64,000 nucleotides of DNA from Nemophila menziesii (GCA_029959085.1 JARWIR010000011.1:8991840-9055839); one strand, 5' to 3'. Counted from the first letter of the stretch, positions 23,185 through 35,700 are shown. The notes: generated by a model not told the origin, from the sequence alone. Translations and numbers: made by a program.

Positions 23185-24486
23185 TAAAGATAAAAACAAA
23201 GGGAAGTCTCTAAATACACACCTAGGTAATTTTAACACAATGGGAAGAACATAGCAGAATATATAGAATAGACATGAAGCAACTACTCATAAAATTTCAT
23301 GCAATAATATTCATAAGCTACATACCTGTACACTTCTCATATCCATAGTTAACACGGATTTGAATTCAAGATCAGATTAGTTTCGCAATGTAAGAAGGAT
23401 TGGGGCATTACTCAGTTTACCAAGGAAGCTATAGATTGTTCATCGAACTTTACTAGTATTCAAATATCCATTTAACTACTCTCTATTGGCTCAATCACTT
23501 CTCGATTACATAGTAAAGAATCAAAAGGTCTTTAAGGTTGTAATTTAGGCTTAGGGACGGTATGATAATATATTTGGATAATTTAGAGTGAGCTTTTGGC
23601 TCTCTCCTCACTATCCATCCACGAATCGCCCTAGAGCTTTAGTTACTCTCATAAAACGTTTCTCACTCAACCCAATGAATTTTTTGATGCACAATTTAGC
23701 ATCCCCAATAACCCAATTAAAGCATAAGATGTTCACTTAAAAATTCCACTTTGCCGGTCCTAATATATATTCTGATCAAATCATTTTTCTTTTGTATAGC
23801 TGTGACTCTCTTTTTAATGTTCGAGATATCATGCTATTTTTTTTCTAATGTTATGTCTTTTTATAACTTTAGCTCGTAGCTTCTTTTTCATTCACTATTA
23901 CCCCGGCAAAGGGTTACAATATAAACCTGTGAATCATCATCAATATAATAACAGAGCACAATTAATAAGCTCAAAAATCCCAACCCAATAATATTTCCCA
24001 TAATGGTGGACCCACCACCCTAAACTCAAGCTCTAAAACAATTATCTATGCATCGTGATTCGAGTGCGGGTCATATGGAAAATTCCTATAATCTAAAGGG
24101 ATATGGCTTATAATGTGTTTAAATAAAAAGATTTAGAAATGCTAGAAGGGCCTTTAGCACTTTCATCAAATGGGTTTGTCAACTAGCTTGGATCTCACGG
24201 CCTACAAACCACTCAATGCTCCCTGAGATCGAACATACTTTCTATCGCATTGCTTACTAATCTTTTCTTTACTTGCAATGTGTGTTTTCCTACAAATACT
24301 CAAAGCATACGAAATAAAATAGCTCATAAAGATACTACTTACTATCATCAATTCATTGAGCTTATGCTTTCAAGCTATTAAACACACTCTACATCTAATT
24401 CCCATATATAAAAATTTTAATTTTTACCTAAAAACAGAAAAATGGAGATGAGAGACAACGAATCCCCACACCCCCAACTCAAAAAT
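23185..24486 (-). other. Element C 3' untranslated region
   Basis: No coding frame is seen. It includes a conserved TTGAGTTTAGGGTGGTGGG phrase (opposite strand near 24010) shared with A, B, D and E. Confidence 0.5.
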
Positions 24487-24506
24487 GAGTCGTGTCCCCA
24501 TGACTA
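24487..24506 (-). repeat. Element C GAGTC hairpin
   Basis: Plus-strand GAGTCGTGTCCCCATGACTA. This is the A/B hairpin GAGTCGTG-GGGA-CACGACTC with two stem positions changed. Confidence 0.7.
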
Positions 24507-24590
24507 GAAAAAGACTCGAAAAAGACATTAAAATTAGCAGATAAAGCATTTACAGAAATGGTAAGGAAGAAAGAAAACATACTCTCGAGG

Positions 24591-25720
24591 CTATTGACTC
24601 GCATTATCGACATCCAAGATAGGATTTGCTTGATCTTTCTTTAATTTCTTAAGGAGTGTCATGATGTGCACTTGATTGGCTTTGATTTGTGCCACATCAT
24701 TGGCTAAGGAAGTTTGAGCTTCTTCGAAATTGTTTAAACGCTCCTCCATCTTCTCTTGCCAACTTTGCTCCTTTTCTTCTTTTGAGACTTGCGTAGAACC
24801 CGCTCCTCTCAAGACTTTCATGATCCAAGCATTATCAATATAACTCTTTTTAAATTTGAACTTCTCTTCTTCACCCAATATAACATTCACTTTTCGCACA
24901 AGACACGTGATCATAGTAGGATATTTAACATTGTAAATTGATTTAGGAGAGATCGGAAATCGCATCACCTCCTCAAAGATCAACTGTGCCACATCCACTT
25001 CTTCTCCTCTTAAAATACAATCCAAAAGTATAGCGTTCTTCTTAGTCACATCTAAAGTTCTTGTGTTTCCAAAGACATTAGGGATAAGGAAATTGTGCCA
25101 TATTCTAGCATCCGGTTGAAGATATTTGTAAGGCCAAGGTGCCTTCAATTCTCCCTTATGTGATTGCACTTTCTCCTTGTCTAAAACATGCTCAAAAAGT
25201 AATTCCTCATCAAAGATATTTTGTTTAGCCACCGCTTCACTATACTTGCATGGTCCAATTAATTTCTTAAACTGGAAGTGGTTTCTAATCTCTTTAACTA
25301 TGAAAGGAACTAACTTTCCTCTAATCGGAACACAACCTTCATTATCTCGACTATAGAGGCATAAATAGAAATCTAAAACTAATTCATGACATAAATCAGA
25401 ACGTCTTACCATGAATGTAGACCAACCCAATCTTACACCAAGCTCTAAGAATCTCTTATACTCTCCTGTACCAACTTCTTCATCGAATACTTTCTCATAA
25501 GCAAAACTTAGTTCCTTTAAGTGTTTTTCTACAGAAGCTATCAAGGCCTTTGTAGATTTCTCTTTATCTTCGGGTGTAGGACATTTGAATGGAAGAGGTT
25601 GTGTTTTCTTCTTGGAATAAAGTGGAACCCTTTGTTATTTGATTTCTTCTCAATTGAACCCAATACCTTGCTTTTCTTCACCTCCCTCTTGTTAGATAAT
25701 GTTTCTGTTCTTTGAGTCAT
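24591..25720 (-). CDS. Element C ORF2: putative plant transposon domain protein
   Basis: The likely start is ATG at 25720 (MTQRTETLSNKREVKKSKV). The frame appears to shift near 25600-25545; from 25544 it is open for 317 codons to 24591. This part matches the 'putative plant transposon protein' domain family (Transposase_32 type): YKRFLELGVRLGW, LVLDFYLCLYS, GKLVPFIVKEIRNHFQF, ARIWHNFLIPNVFG, ILLDCILRGEEVDVAQLIFE. The last 60 residues are a predicted coiled coil (KMEERLNNFEEAQTSLANDV). The biochemical role of this family is unknown to me; despite its name, no transposase catalytic triad is visible. It occupies the position of the env-like third ORF in Athila-type elements. Confidence 0.75.
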
Positions 25721-25730
25721 CTCAATTAAC

Positions 25731-25747
25731 CCCCAACTCAAAGCTTT
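25731..25747 (-). promoter_or_regulatory. PPT-like tract just before ORF2 of C
   Basis: The minus strand reads CTTTGAGTTGGGGGTTAA, nearly identical to the PPT next to the 3' LTR, about 10 nt before the ORF2 ATG. Confidence 0.55.
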
Positions 25748-26149
25748 AACAACTCTTGAAATTTAAAACTCTTGATTATAGGTTGAACAAGCTTGATTTG
25801 TTTTAGGAAAGGTGAATTGATGATGAATTTCTATGTGGGTAAGGTGATTTCTTGATGGATTGGTATGGATTTAAGAAATTGTAGGATTAATTTTGAAAAT
25901 TTAAGCTTTTGATTCTTCACTTCAATGTGTTTGGTGAGAATTGGGTGATTGAATCTCCTTTGTAATGATTTGGAGAGAAGATTTGATGTGTTTTTATGAT
26001 GATTGGGTAGTGTTTTGATGTTTGGGGAAGGTTTGAATGAGCTTCAATGGAGTTGGGAGAGTTTTGGAGAAGAAAAAGAGGCTTAAGGATTAATAATTTT
26101 GGAATATACCAACCTCTTTCTCTTTTATAACCTAAAAACAAAGCTTTCT
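25748..26149 (-). other. Element C leader between word array and ORF2
   Basis: Non-coding, with GTGTTTTTATGATGATTGGG phrases similar to D at 59380-59440. No gene is supported. Confidence 0.45.
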
Positions 26150-26560
26150 TCTCTCTCCAGCGGCGCTGACCGGCTTACCGGCCGTAGGGCCCGGCATGCC
26201 GGTGCTGGAGCTCTTGAAAACCGAGTTACGTCAAAATACCCGAGACCTAGACACGTGGGCACGGGTTTTTCCTCTCGCCGGCATACCAGAGATTCTGATC
26301 GGCATACCGGTGCTGCTAATGTTCGAATTCGTAACATTCTGTCTTGCACACGTGACGACACCCGTGGGCACGGGTTTTGACCTGGCCGGCATACCAGAGA
26401 TTCTGAATGGCATATGCCGGTGGTGAAATCTCTCGAAAGCTAAACTTCTGCCTTAAACACGTGGCCTTACCCGTGGGCTCGGGTTTTCTACCCGCCGGCT
26501 TACCAGTGTTAATGGCCGGCATACCGGTGGGGCTGTCTGAATATTCCAAAAAAATTCGTT
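26150..26560 (-). repeat. Element C word array (CCGGCATACCGG)
   Basis: GC-rich quasi-palindromes lie at 26168 (GACCGGCTTACCGGCC), 26190, 26297, 26409 and 26514 (GGCCGGCATACCGGT). About three loose units of roughly 105-110 bp link them, each with CACGTG or a similar box and CCCGTGGGCACGGGTTTT. Confidence 0.85.
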
Positions 26561-26654
26561 TTTTCTCCCAAAACTCGATTTCTCTAACACCTAAACATCA
26601 AAAACACTAATACCTTTCTCAAATATGCAATATCAACTAAAAACAACAAAACTA

Positions 26655-26712
26655 AACACAACTAAAAAGCATAAAAAGCATAAAAAGCATAAAAAGCATA
26701 AAAACATAAAAA
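26655..26712. repeat. 9-bp CATAAAAAG tandem repeat
   Basis: Four to five units of CATAAAAAG just upstream of the integrase-tail end (plus-strand coordinates). Probably simple slippage. Confidence 0.8.
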
Positions 26713-26778
26713 ATTGCGGGTTGTCTCCTGTAAAACACTTTTATTTAACGTCTTTTAAAGTTAGACACGTTACCTCTA

Positions 26779-27500
26779 TCAAGTTTTGCGAATATAGCCT
26801 CCCCAAAAACGAGTAAGGCTATGAACGTCAACTAATCTGCGCTTTATCCCCATCTTGGGTCGGATTTCTATCACCTTAGCTGAAACAACCTTAGTGACGA
26901 TGAATGGTCCCATCCACGAGTCTTTGAAACTTCGTGGCCAATTTTCACGTGTGTGAGCTTTCCATCGAACTTCATGTCCAACTCCAAACTCAATTTTTGG
27001 CTCAGTATCCACAGGTTTTACATGGATCTTCTCTGTAGGGACTTTGTGATGTGAAAGGTTGTGGATGACAAGAACGATGGGATCTAACTTCCTCGGTTTC
27101 TTACCCAAGACATAGAAGGTCTCGGATACATTCTTAGCATGAATGGTAATGGTCCCTTCTTGGAAGTTGATTACGCTTTGACTTGTGGCCATGAAAGGCC
27201 GTCTAAGTATGATTGGAACCTGCTTATCTACATCAAACTCAAGTATAACAAAGTCAGTAGGGATGGCGATACTACCTGCTCGGACTAAGACTTCCTCCAC
27301 TGTTCCCCATGTCTTGGTAACTGAGTTGTCAGCCAACTGCAACTTCACTGGAGATTTCTCTAATTTATGAAGTCCAAGTCTCTCGAACATGGACTTAGGC
27401 ATAAGATTCACACCTGAACCCACATCGTACATAACTTTCACCTTGAGCATACCATTTATTTGAATAGGAAGGTTAAAGCTTCCTGGATCTTTGAGCTTTA
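26779..27500 (-). pseudogene. Element C retropepsin-like domain fused to integrase tail
   Basis: A 223-codon open frame (27450-26779). VMYDVGSGVNLMPKSMFERL corresponds to the DLGAS active-site loop of A and B, with the site changed to DVGSG. IILRRPFMATSQ has lost the glycine of ILGRPF. Without a break it continues to VGHEVRW, DSWMGPFIVTKVVSAKVIEI and VHSLTRFWGGYIRKT, the GPY/F-like integrase ending. The changed DSG/DTG site suggests the protease is inactive. The fusion leaves no room for reverse transcriptase, RNase H or the integrase core. Confidence 0.8.
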
Positions 27501-27510
27501 ATGGTAACTC

Positions 27511-29463
27511 TTATTCACTTCTTCTTGAGACTCTCAATTTTTCTCTCTTGGCTTCTACACTCGCTTCTTTCTCAGGAATAACTTGCGTAAAAACTTGTTG
27601 TGGTGTAAGCCCTTTCTTCGCAATCTCAAGCATTTGGGCGTTGATATTTTCAAGAGTGTACGCCTCTACAAATGTCTTGAGTTCAGTGTCATCCTTTGGA
27701 TTTGTATCAAGAATAGTTGATGACAATGTTTGAACAACTGGTGGCGATTCCACCTTCTCTTCTTCTTTCTCTTCTTGCACAGCAGGTGCATCTTCAACTT
27801 CAACTCTTGGTTCCTCCTTTGAGGCTTCTTCCTCTTTCTCTTTAGCCAGCTCAGCTTGAAACTCCATTACCGATCTAATTTTGTCTTGCTTATCTTTCAG
27901 AAGTTGTATAAATTCGGATTTTTCTGAATCTTCCTCCACATCACTCTCAGAACAGTTAGAGTCCACGGGGTTAGACTTGGTTGGTTCTTCTTCGGTACTC
28001 AGAACTTCCACGGCACTAACGGAAGCATGTGTTACTTCCTTCTTTTCTTCAATATCAAGGAAAATAGCCTTACAAGCTTCGAACCCAATATTGTCATCAC
28101 CTCCTTCGATATTCTTCAATTCTTTTTGTTCCATAATGCATTTCAAAACTTTGTTCATCTGTTCTACCTGAGTACCTAAAATCTGAACTGAAGCTTCTTG
28201 TTCTCGTAACTTCTCGCTCTGGGAATGCATATTAGTGGTCATAAGATCCATAAACTTCGTTAATTGTTGATTATCCACAGTTCCCTCTTGAGGATACCGC
28301 GGTAAGGCTTTCTAAGCTAACGAATCGGTATAGGCATCTTGAACAGGTTGTTGTGGGGGAGCAGGTCTATTCAGATATTGATTTTGATACTTACCTCTCG
28401 GTTGGAAAGAGTTATTCCGGGGACGTGGTTGATAATAACCAGGATTAGCGGCCCTATGTGGATTTGAATACTGCATACCCGGATGATTCCTATTACAAAT
28501 TGATAACCTCCTCGGTTAGATATGAAATAAACAGATTGTGGATTTCCTTTGTACTCTTCCCATGTATGATTCATTGCCCCACAATGTGGACAACCTTGTG
28601 CTTCTTGCACTACATTTGCTGCGGCTATGTTTCTCTGCATCTCAAGCTTAAGTTCTTTGATTTGATTCTCTAATGCAGATAATTGAGCTGAGTTTGAAGT
28701 TTCTGCGTTTAATCGAAGCGTACTTCGGGTTTTTGTAACAGGAGCTCGCGAAGATGGCCAACTCCTTTCTTGTTCAATAATATTTTCTAAAACCTCAGTA
28801 TCTTAAGTAGGATCCATGGACACGAAATTTCCTTTCCCAAGGTTATCCACCTTCAGTCTACTTTCTCTATTGATACCTTCATAGAATACAGCTAACTGTA
28901 GAGAGGGGGTATAACCATGGACCGAACATCAAGCTAACTTATATTTAAACCTTGTCCATGCTTCTCCTACTTCTTCTCCATCTTCTTGACAAAACTTTGC
29001 AAGCTCGCTTTGGTCTTTGAGTCTCATACTCCTCGGATAAAAACGGTTAAATAAAGCGGCTTGAAGTTCAGTCCATGAATTAATTGTCCCTGGTGGTTGA
29101 CTATCTAGCCACTCACCAGCTCTACCGATCAGAAAGAACGAAAACATATGACAATACAGTTGCTCGCATGTAATGCCTGGAGTAACGTAAGCATCACAAA
29201 TCTGCATAGACTTCTGAATCGCTCTTACCTTTGAAACTGACTGAGCATACCCAGATCGGGTCTAAATTTGATGTTTTGGATCTCTGGAGGACGGTAACCT
29301 ATCGGTTGAATATGAAATGGCACTCTCAAGCCTGGAAGGTCTTGTTTAACTCGGTTTTGATTGACATTGTTGTTCCCGTTACCTCTTCCTGCTGGTGGTT
29401 GTAATGGTGGTTGCCTCCTGGTGGGACAAGTGGTGGATCTAACTGACCTCGATTGTCTGCCAT
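27511..29463 (-). pseudogene. Element C gag region
   Basis: ATG at 29463 gives MADNRGQLDPPLVPPGGN, then frame changes. 29207-28929 is the capsid domain (MQICDAYVTPGITCEQLY, GRAGEWLDSQPPGTINSW, RFKYKLA). 28640-28371 contains the zinc knuckle as CPHCGAMNHTWEEY, with the last cysteine changed to tyrosine. 28278-27511 is a 255-codon acidic linker rich in E and K, predicted coiled coil near its start. Stops between segments show it is no longer one gene. Confidence 0.85.
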
Positions 29464-29681
29464 AGCTCTTCTTAAGGCTATTTACTCTCGAACACGTCTA
29501 TTATAAGTTCTAAAGCTTCTCTCAGGCTCCGGTAATGGAGGCCAAGAATTAAACACGGTGAAACCTGAAAAAGACTAAAGCAAACCACAAGCGTAAATCC
29601 GGAAAAATAAAAACTAAAAAATAAAAATTAACTAATAGCTACTACTCGGAATAGATAGTTCACACGCTAAAGAGATACAAG

Positions 29682-29699
29682 TCCCCGGCAGCAGCGCCA
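29682..29699 (-). promoter_or_regulatory. Element C primer binding site, tRNA-Asp
   Basis: TGGCGCTGCTGCCGGGGA on the minus strand, 6 nt (AGTTTT) from the LTR. Confidence 0.9.
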
Positions 29700-30497
29700 A
29701 AAACTTGGTGTCTCCTAGGGTGTTAGAAAAATAAGATAAATATAAGCCATAAAACAATGCACTTTCACCCTAGACAAGCACGGTAGTGCAAGTATTATAG
29801 GACGTATGCAAGTTTTAATGATAAGTTAGATTCGTTCTCAGGGACTTAGTGTGTTATACGAATGAGCAGAAATAACGAGTAGAAAGTTATTAATTAAAAG
29901 ACAGAAAGTAAAGAGTGAATAATTCGAAATTACTAATTAAACTAAGGAAAATAAAAGACAATTAAATAAATATGAAGAAATATGAGATGAGAAGTATAGC
30001 TTAGGTTTTGCTAGTATGCACTAATCTTTCTAATTCTTTCTATCAAATCTAGTTAATAAGGGAGATAATTAGCTCAGGATTCTAAATTCCCATACCTTAG
30101 ACCTGGAGAGCGACTAAGGGGGCTATGGACACATCATGAGGCAGCCTAAACTTAGGGCAATCAAGCGCCACCAAGGCCCTAAGCAATTCAATTCCAAACA
30201 TGATGATAGTGATTAAAATATACCCTAATGACTATCTAGCTAGAATTAATGTTGTCAAGACCAATATCGACACTAGACGTCATGTGGTGTTTCAATAATT
30301 AGACACCCAGTTAAGGTGAACATCTAACTACTATTAAGAAATACTAAAGTGATCATCTCTAGGATAGACAATAATTCAAAACACATAAACAAATATAAAG
30401 GTAAGAAGCAAATATCAGATTAAAACATATAATTCCCAAAGAAACTTAGATAGAAAGAAAATAGAATTCATAGATTATACATGATGCGAAAACCAAG

Positions 30498-32068
30498 TGA
30501 TATCTCCCTAAATTTTCTAATTTAATACCCTTGGGAGACATCATTTTTGGTGTTTAATTGACTATTTAGATAGAATTTTGGTATTAAAATGCAATAAATC
30601 AATTTTCCTCTTTTAATTCTATTATTGTTGATTTATTAAACTTTTGCGCGTAATATGGTTTGTTTTAAGTGAAAAGTTGTAAGTTTTGAATACTAGCTAG
30701 GAGAGGAACTAAAGAATAAAGTCAAAGATCGTGTAATAAAGTCAAAGTAATAAGAAATATCCCGAAAGAATCAATAATTTGAATCTGCAAATCTAGAAAG
30801 TTTTCAAAGACTGCTGATTTCGAGCCATCTAAGAGTGGATTTAGCCTCTGACTTGTGAAGATAAATTGTTTCCCATTGAGCTACGGAAATTTAACAACTT
30901 GAATGAGGTCAATCCGAGTTGAAACGAGCCAGTTAGAGCTGTTTTAGTGGAGGTGGTGCATCTGTTACGGGATTTGGGCTTAATTATGGATTTCGGCTTT
31001 TCTTATTTTAACTTAGTCCTTAAAGAAAAGCCCTAATCCGTTTTTAACATTATAAATAGGCTTTGGACTCTCATTTTCACACACCTTTTTCATAATATTA
31101 CATACGCTTAAGAGTCAGACACCAGATAAGAAGCTAGAGCAAGGAAGAGAAGAAACAAGAGTTGGAGACTGTCTATATCTCCAATTCTCAGCCAATTCAA
31201 CTCCGTAATTAGGTTCTTCTATTTAATTATGTAAAACAATATGCACCCAATTATTTCTTTAGTTTTTCTATTTTTAATTAGTATGAGCTAGATTTAATAA
31301 GTGCTTGAGAACGCATAGTGGGTTAATCCCAATTTGATTTTATTTCATGTGTTAGGATTTGGGATTTTAATAATTGAAATCAAATTGGGTAAATTGTATT
31401 TTTCATTAATTTGCTTTTATTCACTACAATTGACGTAATTAACCAATCATAGGACTTAGTATCTAGGCCATTCTAATTAGTGGCGATTGGATCACCTTGA
31501 CGGGGGGTCTGGGTACAAAACTAATTAATGAATGTAGGTTAGAAATTAGAGACTCTGACGAGCTTAATTAAACCTATGGCCAATTGGGTAGAATAGACTT
31601 AATCACTTGAGAGTGGACTATAATCACCCTGTCGGGGTTTGTAGCACTTTAGAGTAGCTCGTTAGTCCACCCTGACGGGGGTAAGGAGAATTCCTACACA
31701 TTTACCAATTTGTCCCTTAAACAATACATGAAATGAATGATAATTAGGTGAAATCCTTGCGTCTCTCAAGTACTGCCTTTCCTACCTTGCGTAAACACTT
31801 TATTTTCTTGCATCTAGTTTAATCCTTGCATTAATTTAGCATTTTAATTTATTGTCTTAGTCTTAGAAAACCAAAACAAACAAGTCTCGAAATCGTTTAC
31901 TTGTTTTCACGTGCAATTAACTACTATTTGGTAAGCATTAGAGTCAACCATTTCGTCCCTGAGAACGAATCTGTATTATCACATATATTACTTGGGACAA
32001 CCGTACACTTGCGTTTGTGGTTCTCTTATCCTTATTGCATTTATTTTAGAACACACAAAGGACCACAA
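30498..32068 (+). repeat. Element B 5' LTR
   Basis: 1571 bp. It opens TGATATCTCC, one base off the 3' copy, and pairs with GGAGACATCA ending at 30543. The TATA box TATAAATAGG is at 31051. CCTGACGGGG-type words lie at 31495-31685. About 14 bases present in the 3' LTR near 38955 are missing here near 31695. Confidence 0.95.
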
Positions 32069-32074
32069 AGTTTT

Positions 32075-32092
32075 TGGCGCTGCTGCCGGGGA
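32075..32092 (+). promoter_or_regulatory. Element B primer binding site, tRNA-Asp
   Basis: TGGCGCTGCTGCCGGGGA, 6 nt after the LTR; two mismatches to the expected tRNA-Asp complement. Confidence 0.9.
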
Positions 32093-32197
32093 CGGTAGCG
32101 TGTGACCCCGGTGTTTATCCTTTAGTGTTAGTTGCATTTTTATTTTTCAGTTTTACGCTTTGTTTGTTCATCTTTTTCAGGTTTTTAGGTTTGGTGT

Positions 32198-33600
32198 ATG
32201 CGAAGGAGACTCTTTAAGGATCTTGAGACATTACCTCCGATCCTTGATAATCCTGAATCATTAGTCAGACTTGCTAACAAGAGAAGGAAAGAACAAGAAG
32301 CACAAGAATTAGAAAGACTAGCTAACGAAATGGAAAATCTTAATATCCACAACAATCATGAACCAGGAATTCAGCTAGATGCGAATGGTCAGCCAATAGT
32401 GCCACCAATTATTCCTAATCCTCCGGTTCAAGTCCAAGTAGCTGATCCATGATTCGTTACCGGTCCAGCACAAGAACCATTCCTTGCTCCTCCTCTCGAG
32501 ATTGGCCCAGCTAATATTGATGTTCCGAGATTCCGTCCAGATTCGGGTATGTTAGCTCAAATTCAGAATTTTGGGAATTTTCGAGGAAAGCCCGGGGAAG
32601 ATCCTATTCGCGCAGTACAAAAATTTATGCAAATCTGTGATTCGTACATCACTCAAGGAGTAACAAAAGAGCAAATGTATTTTTCTACATTCAGATTTAT
32701 CGTGATAGATGGAGCGAGTAATTAGCATGATTCACAAGAGCCGGGAAAGATTACAAATTGGGAACAGTTACAGGCTGCGGTTTTCGATAGATACTATCCA
32801 TCCAACATGAGATTAGATGCTCAACTCGAGTTAACACATTTCCGACAAGAATATGATGAAGCTTTGGGTAGAAGTTGGTCAAGATTCCAGAATTGCTTAC
32901 GAAGAGTCCCTAATCATGACCTTTCAGAACAACAACTGAAAATTTTCTATAACGGTCTTGATGGGGGATCACGAAAAGATTTAGATTTATTATGTGGTGG
33001 TGCGTTTTTACAGGTTCAACCCGTTCACGCAAGAATTATTTTGGACAGAACGGTAACTAATGAAGTGGGGTTGAATACTGTAAGAACACCTGTCAAAGAA
33101 GGAGTTAATAACGTAAACATTGAAGAAATGTTCACCTCTTTAGAGAAAAAACTAAAAACTACATTGGAACAACAATTGAAGCAACTCACTTTAGCCGTTA
33201 AAAAAGGTTTTTCGAGTAGAAGGGTTGAAGTGAATGCTACGCAAGAAGTTTTTGGATGCTCGTATTGTGGTATGAATGATCATGAATGGGAAAATTGTCA
33301 GAATAATCAAGAGTCCGTGATGTTTGTTTCCAACCGAGGGAATTTCAATTCGAATGGTCAAGGATATCAACCTAACAGAAACCATCCTGGGTTTCAGTAT
33401 TCAAATCCTAATGGGGCAGCGAATCCGACTCACGCATATCAGCCGTGTCCCCAAGGTAACAATTATAATCCAAGACCTCAAAATCATTATCAAGTGGGAC
33501 AAAAATCAAGGAAGTTATGTTCTGAGACAACATCCTCAAGATAATTGTGAAGACACCATGAACCATAAAGCCTTACCTGCTTAACCACAAGAAGGTGCAA
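32198..33600 (+). pseudogene. Element B gag
   Basis: Starts at ATG 32198 (MRRRLFKDLETLPPILDNPE). A TGA at about 32450 and a TAG near 32722 (where A has tryptophan) break an otherwise colinear frame. The capsid part reads EDPIRAVQKFMQICDSYITQ, then SWSRFQNCLRRVPNHDL and KDLDLLCGGAFLQVQPVHAR. The zinc knuckle CSYCGMNDHEWENC (33257-33298) is intact. A tail of NRNHPGFQYSNPNGAANP type follows. It is the best-preserved gag in the window, with few lesions. Confidence 0.9.
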
Positions 33601-33709
33601 ATAACCTTCCGAAAACCGTAGAACAATTGATTGCCCTTCATGTACAATCAGCCCAAAGACAACAAGCTGCTGAAGCACACATTCAGATGTTAGAGAATCA
33701 ATTTCGCAA

Positions 33710-34873
33710 ATGTCAAAACAACTAAACCAGCGTCCACAAGGGCAACTCCCTAGTGACACTGAAAACCCAAACCAGATCGAAGATTGCAAAATCATCTCTC
33801 TCAGAAGTGGTAAGAACCTTCCTCCACCTTCTTTTCCTGTTATGAAAGAAAAGGAAGTTGTTAGAAAAGAACATGATGTGGTGGATAAAGATAAAGAAGT
33901 TGAAGTAGAAGAAGTGGAGAGGCCTATTGAAGTTCTGAAAAAGAAAGATGATATTATAATAATCCGTCCTCCTCCGCCATTTCCATCTAGAGTGCAAAAG
34001 AAGGGTGATATGGCCGATTATCAAAAATTATTTAACAAGGTAAGAGGTCTTAGCATAAATATTCCGTTGTTAGAAGCTATTAGAGATGTACCCAAGTATG
34101 CTAAGTTTCTGAAAAGAGCCCTCACCAACAAACGTCCATATTGCGATAATGAGATGATTGGTTTACCTAAAGAATGTAGTGCAATATGTCTGAATAAGTT
34201 ACCTCCCAAACTACTTGATCATCGGAGCTTTACAATTCTGATATCTATTGGTAATGAGTGGAAAGGAAAAGCGCTATGCGATTTGGGTGCAAGTATTAAT
34301 CTTATGCCCAAATCAATCTTTGAGAAATTAAAGATAGGTGATGCGAAACCAACACCTATGGTCTTAAAGATGGCTGACAGATCCCGCGTACATCTAGAAG
34401 GACGAATAGAAGATGTCCTCGTCAAGGCAGGTACGTTAATTTTTCCCGTTGATTTTGTTATACTTGATTACGACGCGAATAGGAATGTCCCCATTATCTT
34501 GGGAAGTCCATTCCTAGCCACGAGGCGTACTTTAATTGATGTAGAAAACAGATAAATGATTATGAGAATCCAAGACGAAGAGGTGATGTTCAACGTATTC
34601 AGACCAATGAAATTTCCAGATTCTAAGGAGGATTGCTTTCATGTAGATGTAGTTGAACAGGTACCAAAAGAGCCAACTAAGGTTGTAGAAACCTTAGGAG
34701 TGGAGGAAAAAGAGATAAGAAAGAAACCACCAATTAAAGTTCCTCCAAATCCTAAGGGAAGTCCACACCTCGATCATGCAAAGAAGAAAGCTAAAGCACG
34801 TGCTACGAAGGTTCCAAAAGAACATAAGAAAGAAAGAAAAAGGAGTTCAAAGTGGGCGAAGAAGTCGCTATGA
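33710..34873 (+). pseudogene. Element B linker and retropepsin-like domain
   Basis: A 281-codon open frame. It has the lysine/glutamate-rich linker, then NKLPPKLLDHRSFTILIS, CDLGASINLMPKSIFEKL and VPIILGSPFLATRRT (R of ILGRPF changed to S). A TAA at 34553-34555 interrupts, and the frame continues to about 34873. The active-site loop DLGAS is kept. This domain would process Gag if supplied with dimerisation; activity is doubtful given the breaks. Confidence 0.85.
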
Positions 34874-35049
34874 AAAAGCTTAAACCTCCTCCAAAGACAC
34901 GTGAAGAAAAGAACTCTTGGCTAGGACCATTCATGGTCGCAAAGGTTATCTCGGAGAAACCAGTTGGAATAAAAGCTAAGGGATGAAAATTTAGAGTAGC
35001 AAATGTTGACAACCTCACTCAATACTGGGGAGGTTATGTTGAAGAATGA
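34830..35049 (+). pseudogene. Element B integrase C-terminal-like tail
   Basis: VGEEVAMKKLKPPPK, then NSWLGPFMVAKVISEKPVGI, a TGA near 34984, then FRVANVDNLTQYWGGYVEE and stop at 35049. Same GPY/F-like layout as A and C. GACGTTAAACAAAAG follows. Confidence 0.6.
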
Positions 35050-35269
35050 AGCGTGAGGTGACCCGTCGAGCTTAACGACGTTAAACAAAAGCCAGTTCAT
35101 TGTATATTAGTTTAAGTTCTTTTGATTTTCGTAGTGTACATTAGATAAATTTCGTTACTTTAGTGTTTATTATTAAGAAATGAGGAAGGGTAGTTGTTTT
35201 TGATGATTCCAGGGGTAGAAAGGTCATGAGTTTTGGGTCGAATAGACGAAAAAACGAAAAAATGGAGTT

Positions 35270-35700
35270 CAAAGACAGGCATGACCGGCTAGCCGGCGAG
35301 CTGACCGGCATGCCGGTCAAATGCGCTGAAGACCCCCAAACTTTCTGGTTAGTTCGTTCAGTTTGACGCACTTTGCTGCATTCACGTTTGCGCCAGCGAG
35401 TCACCGCCGGCATGCCGGTAGCTGACCGGCTAGCCGGCCCTCGAAGGTGAAAAGTTCTGACTAGTGCGTCGACTATGACGCAACGTGCTGCGTTGGAGGT
35501 TGCGCCAGCGAGACACGACCAGCTTGCCAGTCAACGAAGAGGAAAAGTTCTGGTTAGTGCGTCATGTATGACGCAAGGAGGCTTGCGTCAGAGGTAAAAA
35601 GAAGAAAAAGGGAAAATTTTCAATTTCGTAATTTATTTTTCGCCGACATAGTGACCGGCATGCCGGTCAGCCACCGGCTTGCCGGTCAACAGCTGTGATA
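35270..35700 (+). repeat. Element B word array (GACCGGCATGCCGGTC)
   Basis: Perfect 16-bp palindromes GACCGGCATGCCGGTC at 35303 and 35653. Close variants: CCGGCTAGCCGG near 35285 and 35426, CCGGCATGCCGG at 35407, and ACCGGCTTGCCGGT at 35673. Linkers repeat GTTGCGCCAGCGAG and TGACGCA words. Confidence 0.9.

Noticed and set aside
24591..25544. Calling ORF2 a DNA transposase
   Set aside because: The domain's database name includes transposon, but no DDE/DDD catalytic pattern is visible and it lies inside LTR elements.
26099..26549. Several overlapping frames in the C word array
   Set aside because: Open on both strands only because the GC-rich repeats lack stop codons. They encode the repeat units, not a protein family.
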